Assembly: GCA_965200145.1 (NCBI GenBank)
Contig: CBDATG010000003.1
Coordinates: 124,001-188,000, forward strand
DNA length: 64,000 bases
Direction: 5' to 3'
Origin: CBDATG01 sp965200145
Lineage (GTDB): Bacteria; Chloroflexota; Dehalococcoidia; Lucifugimonadales; Lucifugimonadaceae
Shown here: in pieces, positions 28,624 through 38,533 of the stretch
Numbering within the stretch: the stretch's first letter is position 1
Layout: every line of letters starts with the position of its first letter
Program-made: the position numbers and the translations under genes
Notes under the pieces: generated by a model
What the model saw: only the letters and a program-made list of their open reading frames with translations
Database searches by the model: none
Told to the model about the DNA's origin: nothing

Positions 28624-30846
28624 TTAGCTCACGAGCCTACCAGCATTCCGCGCCACCGAGTCCTTTACCAGCCGCGCGAGCAACTCCCTTAGCGCACGCG
28701 GTGATGACACCGATGTTCGCGCCGCGGACACCCCCGTGCCGATCTTCACGGTATAGGTGTGCACCGCCGGCACTTCGCTCGTCAAGTGGCTGAACAGATC
28801 CTCATCAGTGCGATCATCCCCTGTAACCAACACGAAGTCAAACGGGCCGAATCGCGCCAACACCGTGTCATATGCTCGCGCCTTCGTGAATGCCTGCTGC
28901 CTCACTTCTACGACCTTGGACCCGCGCAAGACCTCAACAGGTTCGTTGCGCTGTGAGTTCTCTAGCAGCGAAACCAGCTCCAGCGCCTGCCACTCTCCCA
29001 GATCTTCCTCCACCTCGCGATAGTGCCAAACCAATCCCGATGTCTTGCGCTCTATCCGCGCTCCGGGAGTGCGGTTCGTGTAATCGAGCAACACCGTCTC
29101 GATGTTCTCTTGCCAAGTCGTGTCGACTATCCCAAGCGTCTCCCACTCCGGAGAGTCGGCATTTCGCATGCACACACCATGTTCCGCGATGAGGTAGATC
29201 GGGCAGTCCGCAAACCACTCGCCCAGGGTGTGCCTATCCCTCCCAGAATTGATGGCGACAAACGTGTTGGGCAACCGACTCAGCTCGGTCAGCAGATGAA
29301 TGATCTCCTTGGTTGGCACCGCGTCCTCAAATCGCGGCGTCAGCTCGCGCAAAGAGCCGTCATAGTCAAGCATGATGAGCGCGTTGCGCGCATCCGAGAA
29401 CGGCGATGCAAGCGAATCCGCGAGCACCGATGACATGACCAGCGGCGGGCTCCCGATGCTGGTTTCGTCGGGAGTCCGCAACGACCGTGTGAAACGGCGC
29501 AACCAGCTACGAACATCCATCTGCGCCACTCGCGCACGCATCGGTTGCATACGCTCATTGCGCTCGCCCAAGCTCATCTCCAATCCGCGCTCCAGCTGCC
29601 GCGCTGTGCCCAGGACATCCCAAGGGTTAACCCGGAGCGCCTCGCCCATCTCGCTCGCCGCACCAGCGAACTCCGACAGCACTAACGCACCACCACCATC
29701 GCTCCTGACCGCAACATACTCCTTCGCAACGAGATTCAGGCCATCCCGCACAGGAGAGACGAAGCAGATATCTGCAAGACGATACAGCGCCGTCAGTTCG
29801 TCCAGGCCGACCGACTGATACAGATAGCTGATCGGGCTGAACGTCGGTTGCCCGAACCGTCCGTTGATTTCACTCACCCGCCGCTCAACCTCAGCGCGCA
29901 GCTCCTGATACGCCGGCACGTCAGGACGCGTCGGAACTGCCAACTGTATGTAAAGCGTGCGTTCTGCCCAGCGCGAAGAACGCTCAAACAACGCCTCGAT
30001 AGCTCCCAGCTTGAGCGTCAAGCCCTTTGAGTAGTCCAGACGCTCCACGCCCAGTATCACCTGGCGGTCTCCCACCTCGCGCTTCATCTGCGTCAGGTAA
30101 CGCTCTGACTCTTCGGAATCCGCAGCCTGCATGAGCGCACCGACATCCACGCCAATCGGGTGCGCCTCTACCCTCACCGAGTGCCCACCAGCGCGCACCG
30201 CACCTTGGCGCGACTCTAACCCGAGCACACGTCGGACGCTACGCAGGAAGTGGTCGCAGTAGTCCCACGTATGCATCCCGATCAAGTCACTGCCAAGCAG
30301 ACCGCGTAGCAACTCAACGCGTTGCGGCAGGATGCGGAACATCTCCGCGCTAGGAAATGGGATGTGCAGGAAAAAGCCAATCTCAAGGTCCATCCGCAAC
30401 GAACGCAGCATCTCTGGAAGAAGCATCAGGTGGTAATCGTGAACCCAGACCGTGTCTCCAGGCTCAGCATGTCGCGCGATCACATCCGCGAACTGTCTGT
30501 TGACCGTCCTGTAACTCTCAAACTGGCGCGGATTCAGAATGCAACGCGCTGGGAAGTAGTGGAATAGCGGCCACAGCGCATCGTTCGCGTAGCCGTCGTA
30601 GTAGTCGGAATACTGTTGCGGATCGAGGTCAACAGGCATCAATCCACTGGCGATAAGCTCAGCGTTGGTTTCCGCGTCCGGCTTGATACCGGGATAACCG
30701 ATCCACATCGTGTCCGGCTCATTCTGCAAAGGCTTCAACGCCGCAACCAACCCACCAACGGAGTGCGTCAGAGACTGCTTCCCTGTTGCAGCATCCTGCC
30801 GTATCGTTACGGGCAGGCGGTTAGATACGAGAATCGTGCGGGACAT
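28624..30846 (-). CDS. otsA-otsB: Bifunctional trehalose-6-phosphate synthase/phosphatase
   Basis: A 740-residue fusion. Residues 1-465 are a GT20 trehalose-6-phosphate synthase (RTILVSNRLPVTI, VWVHDYHLMLLPEMLR, the nucleotide-sugar region VSPVRDGLNLVAKEYVA). From about 480 on is a HAD-type trehalose phosphatase with the DxDxT-like motif LDYDGSLREL, NSGRDRHTL and the late VTGDDRTDEDLF. It converts UDP- or GDP-glucose and glucose-6-phosphate to trehalose through one polypeptide, giving osmotic and stress protection. The gene is alone on its strand, with the short ThiS-like gene upstream. Confidence 0.92.
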   Translation of the reverse strand: MSRTILVSNRLPVTIRQDAATGKQSLTHSVGGLVAALKPLQNEPDTMWIGYPGIKPDAETNAELIASGLMPVDLDPQQYSDYYDGYANDALWPLFHYFPARCILNPRQFESYRTVNRQFADVIARHAEPGDTVWVHDYHLMLLPEMLRSLRMDLEIGFFLHIPFPSAEMFRILPQRVELLRGLLGSDLIGMHTWDYCDHFLRSVRRVLGLESRQGAVRAGGHSVRVEAHPIGVDVGALMQAADSEESERYLTQMKREVGDRQVILGVERLDYSKGLTLKLGAIEALFERSSRWAERTLYIQLAVPTRPDVPAYQELRAEVERRVSEINGRFGQPTFSPISYLYQSVGLDELTALYRLADICFVSPVRDGLNLVAKEYVAVRSDGGGALVLSEFAGAASEMGEALRVNPWDVLGTARQLERGLEMSLGERNERMQPMRARVAQMDVRSWLRRFTRSLRTPDETSIGSPPLVMSSVLADSLASPFSDARNALIMLDYDGSLRELTPRFEDAVPTKEIIHLLTELSRLPNTFVAINSGRDRHTLGEWFADCPIYLIAEHGVCMRNADSPEWETLGIVDTTWQENIETVLLDYTNRTPGARIERKTSGLVWHYREVEEDLGEWQALELVSLLENSQRNEPVEVLRGSKVVEVRQQAFTKARAYDTVLARFGPFDFVLVTGDDRTDEDLFSHLTSEVPAVHTYTVKIGTGVSAARTSVSSPRALRELLARLVKDSVARNAGRLVS

Positions 30847-30948
30847 ATCAGCTGGTCAGTTCGTTATGCGGATTCGGATGGCACGGATGACTCACACATC
30901 AACGCCAACGTCGGCCGATGATTGGGATATCCAGATTTGCTCAGCACA

Positions 30949-31212
30949 TCATCCGCCAGAGATCGCTGGCACAAAGTGCACCTCCGTGTCCGGCTCCAGC
31001 GGTTGCAACATACCCTGACGCGTCGCGACATGCCCCACCACAGCGGCAAGCCCCGGCTTCAACCGACCATCTTCTAAGATGTGCTCCGTAATTCCGGGAT
31101 AGGCCGACTCCAAGTTGCCAACCAGCGCCCCAAGCGTCTCGCCAGGAACCTCAATCTGACCTTTACCGCCAGTGTAGCTACGCAACTCGTAGGGAAGGAA
31201 TACCTGTGCCAT
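30949..31212 (-). CDS. MoaD/ThiS-family ubiquitin-like sulfur carrier
   Basis: An 87-residue beta-grasp protein ending in the Gly-Gly tail (VPAISGG) needed for adenylation and thiocarboxylation in MoaD and ThiS. The pattern with a mid-chain PGITEHILEDGRL and late EVHFVPAISGG fits the MoaD-like group. Possible jobs are sulfur donation to molybdopterin or another pathway, or a protein modifier. No MoaE, ThiF or ThiG partner is adjacent. A molybdenum hydroxylase subunit lies about 2 kb away on the same strand, which makes a molybdopterin role attractive but unproven. Confidence 0.75.
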   Translation of the reverse strand: MAQVFLPYELRSYTGGKGQIEVPGETLGALVGNLESAYPGITEHILEDGRLKPGLAAVVGHVATRQGMLQPLEPDTEVHFVPAISGG

Positions 31213-31341
31213 ACAACATGACCTCGCAACGCGGGAAGGAATTCGGCCAACATCCGCCAGCCGCTACCAAAGATTGTTGGGATATCAGGATATCACCGAA
31301 ACTCCGTCTCGGAACAATCCGCGAGCAGAGGCGACGCAGTC

Positions 31342-33192
31342 TCAGTTACAGGGGCGATCAGCTGGATAGTCAGGATGCGTGGTGTCAACCGTCACGCCGC
31401 TCAGGTTCAGAGGAACGTACGGCGATGGCTGGTAGCCATCGATCCACTCCCTGACAACCTCCCACTTCGTCGGACTTCCCCATGCAATCGGTATCGCCAA
31501 GGCACGATCGAGGATGTGCTCTTCGATCTCGGTATAGAGCTCTGTGCGTTTGATCACATCAGATTCAGCGGCGGCAGCATCCAGCATCGAATTTAGCTCC
31601 TCAACCTCGGGTGAAACCGCGTTCGCCCCGAACAGGTTGCGGAACACGCCGATCACCTCCTCCGGGCTGTTGCGCGTCGGTTGCACCTCAACGAAACGCA
31701 TCGGTAAAGTGCCATACACCAACCTGGCCTCGTAACCCTCAATGTGTTCCGCGCTGATGGTGTAACCAAAATCCGTCTCCTTAATCCCGCGGACTTCCAC
31801 ATCAAGACCTAGCCAGCGTGTCCAAAACCGCGTGATGATGTCGATGTCAAACGGTGACAGTGAGTCAGTTACCCATAACGACACACTTAAGGATTGCGGC
31901 GAATCGGAGTACGGTGATGTCTCCGCAATCGCTGTGGCCGTTGCTCTATCTGGCTCTAGCGCGTCCCGCGCAACGAATCCGTCCATGTTCGGCGATAACA
32001 GACCCGTTGCAACATCGCGACGTGCCGGTGCTGACACGAGGTATCCGAGCTCGCGATTGTCGGCGGCCGCGAGCAACGCGCGCCTGAACTGCACATCGTC
32101 AAACGGCTCTATTGCTGTATTGAAGGCGAGAAATGCGACCTCTGGAATGCGTTCAGAGACGACGAGGTCGTAACCGATTAGCGGTACACCGTCGTAAGTT
32201 TTCGGGAATCCCCTATCAAAAGAGAAAGCCACTCCCCGGCCTACCTCGAATATGTCAAACTCGTCATAGGCTGGTCGTTGGCCTTGACCATCCCCATAGT
32301 TCGGGTCTCGTTGAACCACCCTCACACCCGGAGCGTCGCTCCAGTAGAAGCTGTTCGGCGTGAAGTCCGCGTGATTACCCAAGTCTCTAAGTTCTGCTAC
32401 GCTGAGTGGACCCGTACCGGCTGGTAATTCCGCGAGGTAACTCGTTGAGATATCATGCTTGCCTCGCCTCGTCCACTCGGATTCCCAAAGGCCGACGTTC
32501 TTTTCGCTAACGATTGACGCGACCGGATGAGCGGTCTTGGCGGCGAAATCCCAATCTGGAGCATCCAATCTAATCTCAATCGTCGAATCATCTACGATCG
32601 TCACGCCTACCAACTCTGTGGCCCTGCCGTTCATCACGTCTTGCGCACCGACGATCCCACCGAGGACATACTTGGCAGTTGTCGCGGGCCGTTCCGTTAG
32701 AGCTCGCGCGAAGCTGAAATGAATGTCTGACGGTGCCAGAAGAGACCCATCGCTGTATGCGACATCCTCGCGAAGCCGGATATTATAAATCCGACCGTCT
32801 TCGGAAACCGTGTAGGAGACAGCGAGGTCAGGCTCAACATCTCCAGTCTGCGCGTTGATCTTGAACAGCCGAGAGTACACGAGCTCGTACGGAAAGCTAG
32901 AGCCGAAATCGTATCTGGCTGGGTCAATCTCGATGAAGTCCTCGGCCTTGATGACGATCGTGCCGGTCGGGCATGCCTCGACATCATCGGGAAATGCAAC
33001 GGAATCTGGCGCAACGGCATCTGTGCTCGGAACGACCGCCGTTTCCAGAACCACGATCGGCGCGCTGGGAGTCGTTGAGAACCACGTAGTCGTTACATCC
33101 GGGACATCGTCTCGCGTGGAACACGATATCGCGGCGACCAGTACAACGACGGCCACGCCAATGAACTTATCGGCGCTGACCAATCGTTTCAT
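31342..33192 (-). CDS. Oligopeptide-type ABC substrate-binding lipoprotein (SBP family 5)
   Basis: A solute-binding lipoprotein of about 616 residues. I place the start at the ATG at 33192 (the frame is open to an ATG at 33237), because MKRLVSADKFIGVAVVVLVA makes a signal peptide ending in a lipobox-like AISC. The mature part has family 5 features: DLAVSYTVSEDGRIYNIRLR, SDGSLLAPSDIHFSFARAL and, late in the chain, IEEHILDRALAIPIAWG. Such proteins bind peptides or other small solutes for an ABC importer. No permease or ATPase is adjacent. It begins close behind the molybdenum hydroxylase gene and may be co-transcribed with it. Confidence 0.85.
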   Translation of the reverse strand: MKRLVSADKFIGVAVVVLVAAISCSTRDDVPDVTTTWFSTTPSAPIVVLETAVVPSTDAVAPDSVAFPDDVEACPTGTIVIKAEDFIEIDPARYDFGSSFPYELVYSRLFKINAQTGDVEPDLAVSYTVSEDGRIYNIRLREDVAYSDGSLLAPSDIHFSFARALTERPATTAKYVLGGIVGAQDVMNGRATELVGVTIVDDSTIEIRLDAPDWDFAAKTAHPVASIVSEKNVGLWESEWTRRGKHDISTSYLAELPAGTGPLSVAELRDLGNHADFTPNSFYWSDAPGVRVVQRDPNYGDGQGQRPAYDEFDIFEVGRGVAFSFDRGFPKTYDGVPLIGYDLVVSERIPEVAFLAFNTAIEPFDDVQFRRALLAAADNRELGYLVSAPARRDVATGLLSPNMDGFVARDALEPDRATATAIAETSPYSDSPQSLSVSLWVTDSLSPFDIDIITRFWTRWLGLDVEVRGIKETDFGYTISAEHIEGYEARLVYGTLPMRFVEVQPTRNSPEEVIGVFRNLFGANAVSPEVEELNSMLDAAAAESDVIKRTELYTEIEEHILDRALAIPIAWGSPTKWEVVREWIDGYQPSPYVPLNLSGVTVDTTHPDYPADRPCN

Positions 33193-33249
33193 GCCGAATC
33201 TCAACGGCGCGGCGCTATCCTCTCCTTGTCGCTCCACGCGTCGCCCAAA

Positions 33250-35553
33250 TTAACCCCGTCCATTCCCGCCGTTACTCGCCGCGAGTCCCTCCAAGATCCG
33301 TGCCGGCTTCATCGGGTGCGTCGTCAGCCTGATGCCTAGCGCATCGTTAATGGCATTTGGTATCGCACCTAGCGGTGGTGCAATCGGCACCTCGCCAACT
33401 CCGCGCACGCCGAACGGGTGCATCGGATTCGGCACCTCAACGATGTGAGCGTCAATCATCGGCAGGTCCAGCGATGTCGGCATCCTGTAGTCAAGGAAGC
33501 TGAAGTTCGCCATCGAGCCGTCGTCGTGCATGAAGTACTCTTCGTTGAGTGCCCAGCCTATGCCCTGCGCCGCGCCACCTTGCATCTGGTTCTCGACGTA
33601 CGAAGGGTGTATCGCTGTGCCAGCATCTTGGAATGTCGAGTAGCGCACGACGTCCGTCTTGCCCGTCTCCGGATCGATCTCAAGATCGCAGATATGCACC
33701 GCGAACGCGTTACCAGCCGCCGCCAGATTCACAGACGCCGTCGTCGATACCGGTCCGCCCGTGTCGCCTAGCTTGCCCGCCAGCTCCTTGAAGCCCATGG
33801 CCAACTCAGGGTCGGACTTGCTGCTGAACGCACCGTCTTGGAACTGCACATCATCAGAATCGATACCCCAAAGAGCAGCTACACGACACTGAAGCTCGTC
33901 AACCATCTTGGTAGCAGCTTCCCAAGCGGCATACCCCGTCGCATAAGTCACGCGGCTCCCGCCCGTGGTGCCGGTGTAACCAATCTCGTCAGTGTCCGGG
34001 ACGCGCGGATTGATGTCTTCCGCAGATATGCCTAACACCTCCGCCGCCTGCATCGCTATCGACGCACGCGTGCCGCCGATGTCTTGCGAACCCTCGTTCA
34101 GCACAACCGTGCCATCGTCCTGCAACATCAGGTCAGCGGTGGACTTGCCGCCGCCGTTCATCCAGAACCCAGTCGCAACGCCACGGCCGCGAACCGTGCC
34201 CGGCGCAGGCGTACCGAGGTCGGAGTTCCAGTGGTCAGACTCGCGTGCCGATTCTAAGGTCTCCACCAGGCCAATGCGGTTGAACAGCACGCCATTGCCG
34301 TTTCTTGAACCTTCTGAAGAAGCGTTGTCGAGTCGGAACTGCATCTTGTCCCAACCCTTCGTCTCACAAATCTCGTCAACTACCGTCTCTATCGCATAGC
34401 ACACCTGCGGCGAGCCGGGCGCGCGGTATGCAGCAGATTTGGGCTTGTTGACCAACACATCATGCGCGTCGATGCGCGAGTTGGCAACATCGTAAGCAGC
34501 ACGGATGCAGTTAACACCAGCTGCGATCGATGCCCCGGGGAATGCACCGGCCTCGTAACGCAGCTCAGACTCGAAAGCGTGTATCTTGCCCGCGTCTGTA
34601 ACTCCCATCTTCACGCGCACCTTGCCACCAGGAGCCGGACCGCTGGCCTGGAACACACTCGGACGGTCCATCACCATCTTCACAGGACGACCGCCAGACT
34701 TCTTCGAAAGCAACGCCGCGACCGGGGCCAAGTAGGTCTTCGTCTTGCCACCGAATCCGCCGCCGATCTCTACGGAGCGAGCCGTAACTCTCGACTCTGG
34801 CAACCCAAGCATCCCTGCAGTCTGATCACGCACTGCGAACATGCCCTGCGTGCTCTCCCACACATCGATGTGTCCGCTCTCGTCCCACACCGCCGTTGCG
34901 TTGTGCGGCTCGATGTAACCCTGGTGCACACTCTCCAGCGATACTTCCCGCTCTACTACCAAGTCGCAAGCGGCAAAGGCACCGTCAGGATCGCCAAACT
35001 CGAAGCGCACCTTGGTGGCGACGTTCGTGTTTGGAGCAGATTGCCCGAAATGATTCCCAACCAAGTCCTCGATCAATATCGGCGCGCCTTCCGCAACGGC
35101 CTCATTAACATCGCGCACAGGGGGCAACGTCTCGTACTCCACCCTTATGCGTCGCACCGCCTCAGTGGCCGTGTTGCGGTCAACGGCCGCAACAGCCGCA
35201 ACGGCGTGGCCGCGATACAGAACCTTATCGGATGCCATAACGTTCGACTGATCGCGCTTGATGTTGACGATGTCCTCTCCAGCCTCGATCTCGCGGTCCT
35301 CACCTGTCGGAAAGTCATCGTGGGTAACTACCGCGAACACTCCAGGCATCGCTTCCGCCTCGGATGTGTCAATCGACACGATGCGCGCATGGGGGTGCTC
35401 AGACCGAAGCACATCGCCCCAGATCAACCGCGGAAGCTTCACATCGCCACCGTAGATCGCGCGACCCGTGACCTTGTCCCATCCATCATGGCGAATCGGG
35501 CGCGTGCCGATGACCGAGTAGTCGGTCTGTTGCTCAAAGGTTGTCATTACCAT
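33250..35553 (-). CDS. Molybdenum hydroxylase large subunit (xanthine dehydrogenase / CO dehydrogenase family)
   Basis: A 767-residue molybdopterin-binding subunit. The N-terminal a/b hammerhead domain starts at RPIRHDGWDKVTGRAIY. The cofactor region includes GGGFGGKTKTY and, near the C-terminus, GVGEVPIAPP, which carries the conserved active-site Glu. A good ribosome site (AAGGAG) precedes the first ATG. These enzymes oxidise purines, aldehydes, CO or aromatic heterocycles and usually need FAD and 2Fe-2S subunits. Neither subunit gene is in the window, so the partners must be encoded elsewhere. The substrate cannot be assigned. Confidence 0.9.
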   Translation of the reverse strand: MVMTTFEQQTDYSVIGTRPIRHDGWDKVTGRAIYGGDVKLPRLIWGDVLRSEHPHARIVSIDTSEAEAMPGVFAVVTHDDFPTGEDREIEAGEDIVNIKRDQSNVMASDKVLYRGHAVAAVAAVDRNTATEAVRRIRVEYETLPPVRDVNEAVAEGAPILIEDLVGNHFGQSAPNTNVATKVRFEFGDPDGAFAACDLVVEREVSLESVHQGYIEPHNATAVWDESGHIDVWESTQGMFAVRDQTAGMLGLPESRVTARSVEIGGGFGGKTKTYLAPVAALLSKKSGGRPVKMVMDRPSVFQASGPAPGGKVRVKMGVTDAGKIHAFESELRYEAGAFPGASIAAGVNCIRAAYDVANSRIDAHDVLVNKPKSAAYRAPGSPQVCYAIETVVDEICETKGWDKMQFRLDNASSEGSRNGNGVLFNRIGLVETLESARESDHWNSDLGTPAPGTVRGRGVATGFWMNGGGKSTADLMLQDDGTVVLNEGSQDIGGTRASIAMQAAEVLGISAEDINPRVPDTDEIGYTGTTGGSRVTYATGYAAWEAATKMVDELQCRVAALWGIDSDDVQFQDGAFSSKSDPELAMGFKELAGKLGDTGGPVSTTASVNLAAAGNAFAVHICDLEIDPETGKTDVVRYSTFQDAGTAIHPSYVENQMQGGAAQGIGWALNEEYFMHDDGSMANFSFLDYRMPTSLDLPMIDAHIVEVPNPMHPFGVRGVGEVPIAPPLGAIPNAINDALGIRLTTHPMKPARILEGLAASNGGNGRG

Positions 35554-35772
35554 GTGGCACTCCTTGTAACGGAAGCAGAGTAGGCAGGTCAGCCGCGACG
35601 CACGCGCAACCGAGTGCTAAGCGTAGCGGTTGTTGATTACATGTATGTTAATTGACGCAGGAAGGGATGTACAAAACACTGCTGCTCTCCACTCAAGCGG
35701 ATGTCAATTGGAAGTCTTGTAACCTGTAAGCTAACCCAGAGTCAAACAGGACAACACGGCTGACTGGACAAG

Positions 35773-37461
35773 ATGCGTCTGATTATGCAAGAAGCACTCC
35801 GCACACCAGCGGCGTACATCGCGCCATTGGCGGCGGTATTGTTCATCGCGGCATCAGCATGTAACGCACCAGAACCGACCGTCAACTTGAGCGACATCTC
35901 CGTAGACGGCACCACTCCTGCGACCGCCGATGGCGACGAAGGTTCATCGTCGCGCAGCGCAGTACCGCGCTCCGGAGGCACGCTAAATGTGCTACTCGGT
36001 TGCAACGACTCGCTCGACCCAGCTGTAGGCGACTGCCACGAGCTCTACGATGAGGTGTACGCGCGGCTGACATCAATCACAGATGACCCTACGAGCCCGA
36101 TCGTCCTAGACCTGGCCGAAACCTACTCGGTCAGCCCGGATGGCATGACCTACACATTCACGATGCGGCGCGACCTCAAGTTCAGCGACGGCACGCCACT
36201 GACCGCGCAGGACTTCAAGTGGAGCTGGGAACGCGCCCTCAACCCAGAGACGGGTTCGGCGGAGGCACACAATGTGCTGGGTACGATCAAGGGCGCCGAC
36301 TTCGTCGCGTCGGGAGACGTTGAGACATTGCAGGGCGTAACGGCGGCTGACGACCGAACCTTGGTCGTTGAGCTGGTCGAACCGAGTCCACTGTTCCTGT
36401 ACCAAGTAGCAGACCACGTCGCCGCGCCCGTAAGTCGCGAGAACGTTGAGACTTGGCAGGCTGATTTCGGGTTCTACCTCCTGGCCGGCTGGCAAACTGC
36501 CTACGATGACTTGCCTGTCGGCACGGGTCCGTTTCGAGTGTCCGATTACGACTTAAGAGTTCGAATCGAAGCCAACCCTCACTACCACGGCGCACCGCCG
36601 ACGCTGGAAGATGTGATCTACGTTCCCTTGAGTTTACAGGCAGACGGGGCAGGACAGGTTGACCTCGTGGACACGATGTTATCCATGTTCGAGTCTGGCG
36701 AAATCGACATTGTCCCGATCGCTTCCAGTGATACCGAGACCCCTGATGGCACCAACGTTCGGCGCACATTGCCGGCCAGTATCGGGTTTCTTGCCTTCAA
36801 CACCGCCGTCTCGCCTCTTGATGATGTGCATGTCCGCCGCGCGCTAATCGCAGCGTCAAACGCCGCCGAGCATCAGGACCCCTTCGCCGCATTCTCACTC
36901 TTATGGGAAGGTTTACCTGGATACGATGCCGAGCTCGCAATCGACCGGTACGAACCAGATGTTGCGACCGACGAACTCGCGGCATCAAGTTACACCAGCT
37001 TCGATACCTTGACATTGTGCCATTGGACAAACCGCAGCGGCGGTACGACGTTTCGCGTCGGTGTTGCAGACCTGCTGAACGATTGGAAGATACAACTAGG
37101 AATCGATGTCGTCGAACTGGAACTCGCTGAAGACGAATGCATAGCGGACGCGGCAATCATCGCCGCATACATCGAGCCCGCGTTCCCAGACCCGCACGCC
37201 GTGCTCGGTCCAGCTGCGACACTGTTCGGAGAAGACTTACAGGTCCAGCTGGATGAAATCGCCGGCATCGCCGACACCGTCTCGCGATTCGCCCGATACT
37301 CGGAGATCGAACGCCAATTGCACGAAGAGGCGTTAGTGCTCCCATTATCCCAAAGCAGCACGACCATCACTGAGCATGTCCGCAACAATGTGCGCGGCTA
37401 TGATCCTAGGCCACACGGCGGCTCGCTGTACAGCTCGGTCTGGTTAGACGAAACACCCTGA
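35773..37461 (+). CDS. Oligopeptide-type ABC substrate-binding lipoprotein (SBP family 5)
   Basis: A 562-residue lipoprotein. The signal peptide ends in the lipobox AASAC (about residues 26-30), followed by a short acidic/Ser linker. The mature protein has DLAETYSVSPDGMTYTFTMR and FSDGTPLTAQDFKWSWERAL, the family 5 signature. It is divergent from the molybdenum hydroxylase, with a 219-base shared upstream region that contains no gene. It resembles the binding protein at 31342-33192 in overall plan, so the two may be paralogues with related solutes. No membrane components are adjacent. Confidence 0.87.
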   Translation: MRLIMQEALRTPAAYIAPLAAVLFIAASACNAPEPTVNLSDISVDGTTPATADGDEGSSSRSAVPRSGGTLNVLLGCNDSLDPAVGDCHELYDEVYARLTSITDDPTSPIVLDLAETYSVSPDGMTYTFTMRRDLKFSDGTPLTAQDFKWSWERALNPETGSAEAHNVLGTIKGADFVASGDVETLQGVTAADDRTLVVELVEPSPLFLYQVADHVAAPVSRENVETWQADFGFYLLAGWQTAYDDLPVGTGPFRVSDYDLRVRIEANPHYHGAPPTLEDVIYVPLSLQADGAGQVDLVDTMLSMFESGEIDIVPIASSDTETPDGTNVRRTLPASIGFLAFNTAVSPLDDVHVRRALIAASNAAEHQDPFAAFSLLWEGLPGYDAELAIDRYEPDVATDELAASSYTSFDTLTLCHWTNRSGGTTFRVGVADLLNDWKIQLGIDVVELELAEDECIADAAIIAAYIEPAFPDPHAVLGPAATLFGEDLQVQLDEIAGIADTVSRFARYSEIERQLHEEALVLPLSQSSTTITEHVRNNVRGYDPRPHGGSLYSSVWLDETP

Positions 37462-37480
37462 TGCGAACCCCGAAGTAGCA

Positions 37481-38236
37481 TCAGCTGGATACGTCCTCTG
37501 TTTGCCCTGACGACAACCTGCTCGCCGTCAGCTGCACCGCAACGTACGCGATCACATACTGCAAAATCGCCAATGCCGCCAGTATCAGGGTCGCCTCGAA
37601 GAAGAACCTCTGTGGGAACAGCAACAGCAACCAGTGGCGGAACGGGTCCAGCTGCCAGAGGTCGTTAGCGAAGCTGAGCTGATGGAACAGCGTGAAGACC
37701 CAGCCGAAGTTGATCAGCGACGCGGATAGCACTACCAGCACTGCGATGCCCCAGACCAACGCGGTCCAACGCAACCACGAAGCCAAGTAGCGGAACACAC
37801 GCCGGCGGTTGATTATCCAACACAGTCCGGCAACCAACGCGAGTAACACGCCCGACCAGAGCGTCAACGCATCCATGAACTGCATGATCACCTTCACATC
37901 GATCATGTGCAGTATCTCCCGCTCTACGAAGATACCGACCTCGCTACCACGTGCCTCAACGAACACCTGCAAACGCTCAGCGTCGTCCCTGAAGTACTCC
38001 TTGATCTGGTCCGCCGCAGAATCAAGCTCTGTAACCGGGAGCCCAGTGCGTTCCGATATGCCGTTGCGCCACCAGTTGAACGAGTAGAGCCAGTTCGAGA
38101 ACGTGATGAACCCCACATTACCTGCGATGAGAAACACGGGGAACACTGCGCCAAACACGATACCCAGCGCGAATGTGAGCCATCCTTTCGGACCCGCGGT
38201 ACGCGCTGCTCTGTTCCAGTTGTTGAGACGAGTCAT
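37481..38236 (-). CDS. TIGR01906/DUF1461 family integral membrane protein
   Basis: A 251-residue protein with four hydrophobic segments (about 20-45, 125-150, 160-185 and 213-235). A loop between the first two holds the sequence around HMIDVKVIMQFMDAL, typical of the DUF1461 (TIGR01906) family. The function is unknown. It converges on the binding-protein gene with only 19 bases between the stop codons. Confidence 0.7.
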   Translation of the reverse strand: MTRLNNWNRAARTAGPKGWLTFALGIVFGAVFPVFLIAGNVGFITFSNWLYSFNWWRNGISERTGLPVTELDSAADQIKEYFRDDAERLQVFVEARGSEVGIFVEREILHMIDVKVIMQFMDALTLWSGVLLALVAGLCWIINRRRVFRYLASWLRWTALVWGIAVLVVLSASLINFGWVFTLFHQLSFANDLWQLDPFRHWLLLLFPQRFFFEATLILAALAILQYVIAYVAVQLTASRLSSGQTEDVSS

Positions 38237-38533
38237 GTGTGGTTAAGGTGCTTGGAATCATCCGCCTGATAGAAACCGCGAACGCGCTAACTTCGTTAAT
38301 CGTTACTAGGATATGCGTTGGAGCCCAACCAAGCTCGCCACGCGATCCTCGTAACCAGTGAATGAACGACATTTGATTCAGTACAATCGGATTGAACACT
38401 TGATCGGGCCCCTCCGAGATGCGCGATCTGAAACGAAGTTGATCAGCACGTGCAACATAGCAGCCACTCCAACGGCGCGCCTCTAATCCTGAGCCACGAC
38501 CCGACCAGTTCCGCGGACTTGCGGTCGTCCGAC

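Noticed and set aside
34462..35583. 373-residue open frame opposite the molybdenum hydroxylase gene
   Set aside because: It is a composition shadow of the real minus-strand gene, rich in Arg/His with no domain.
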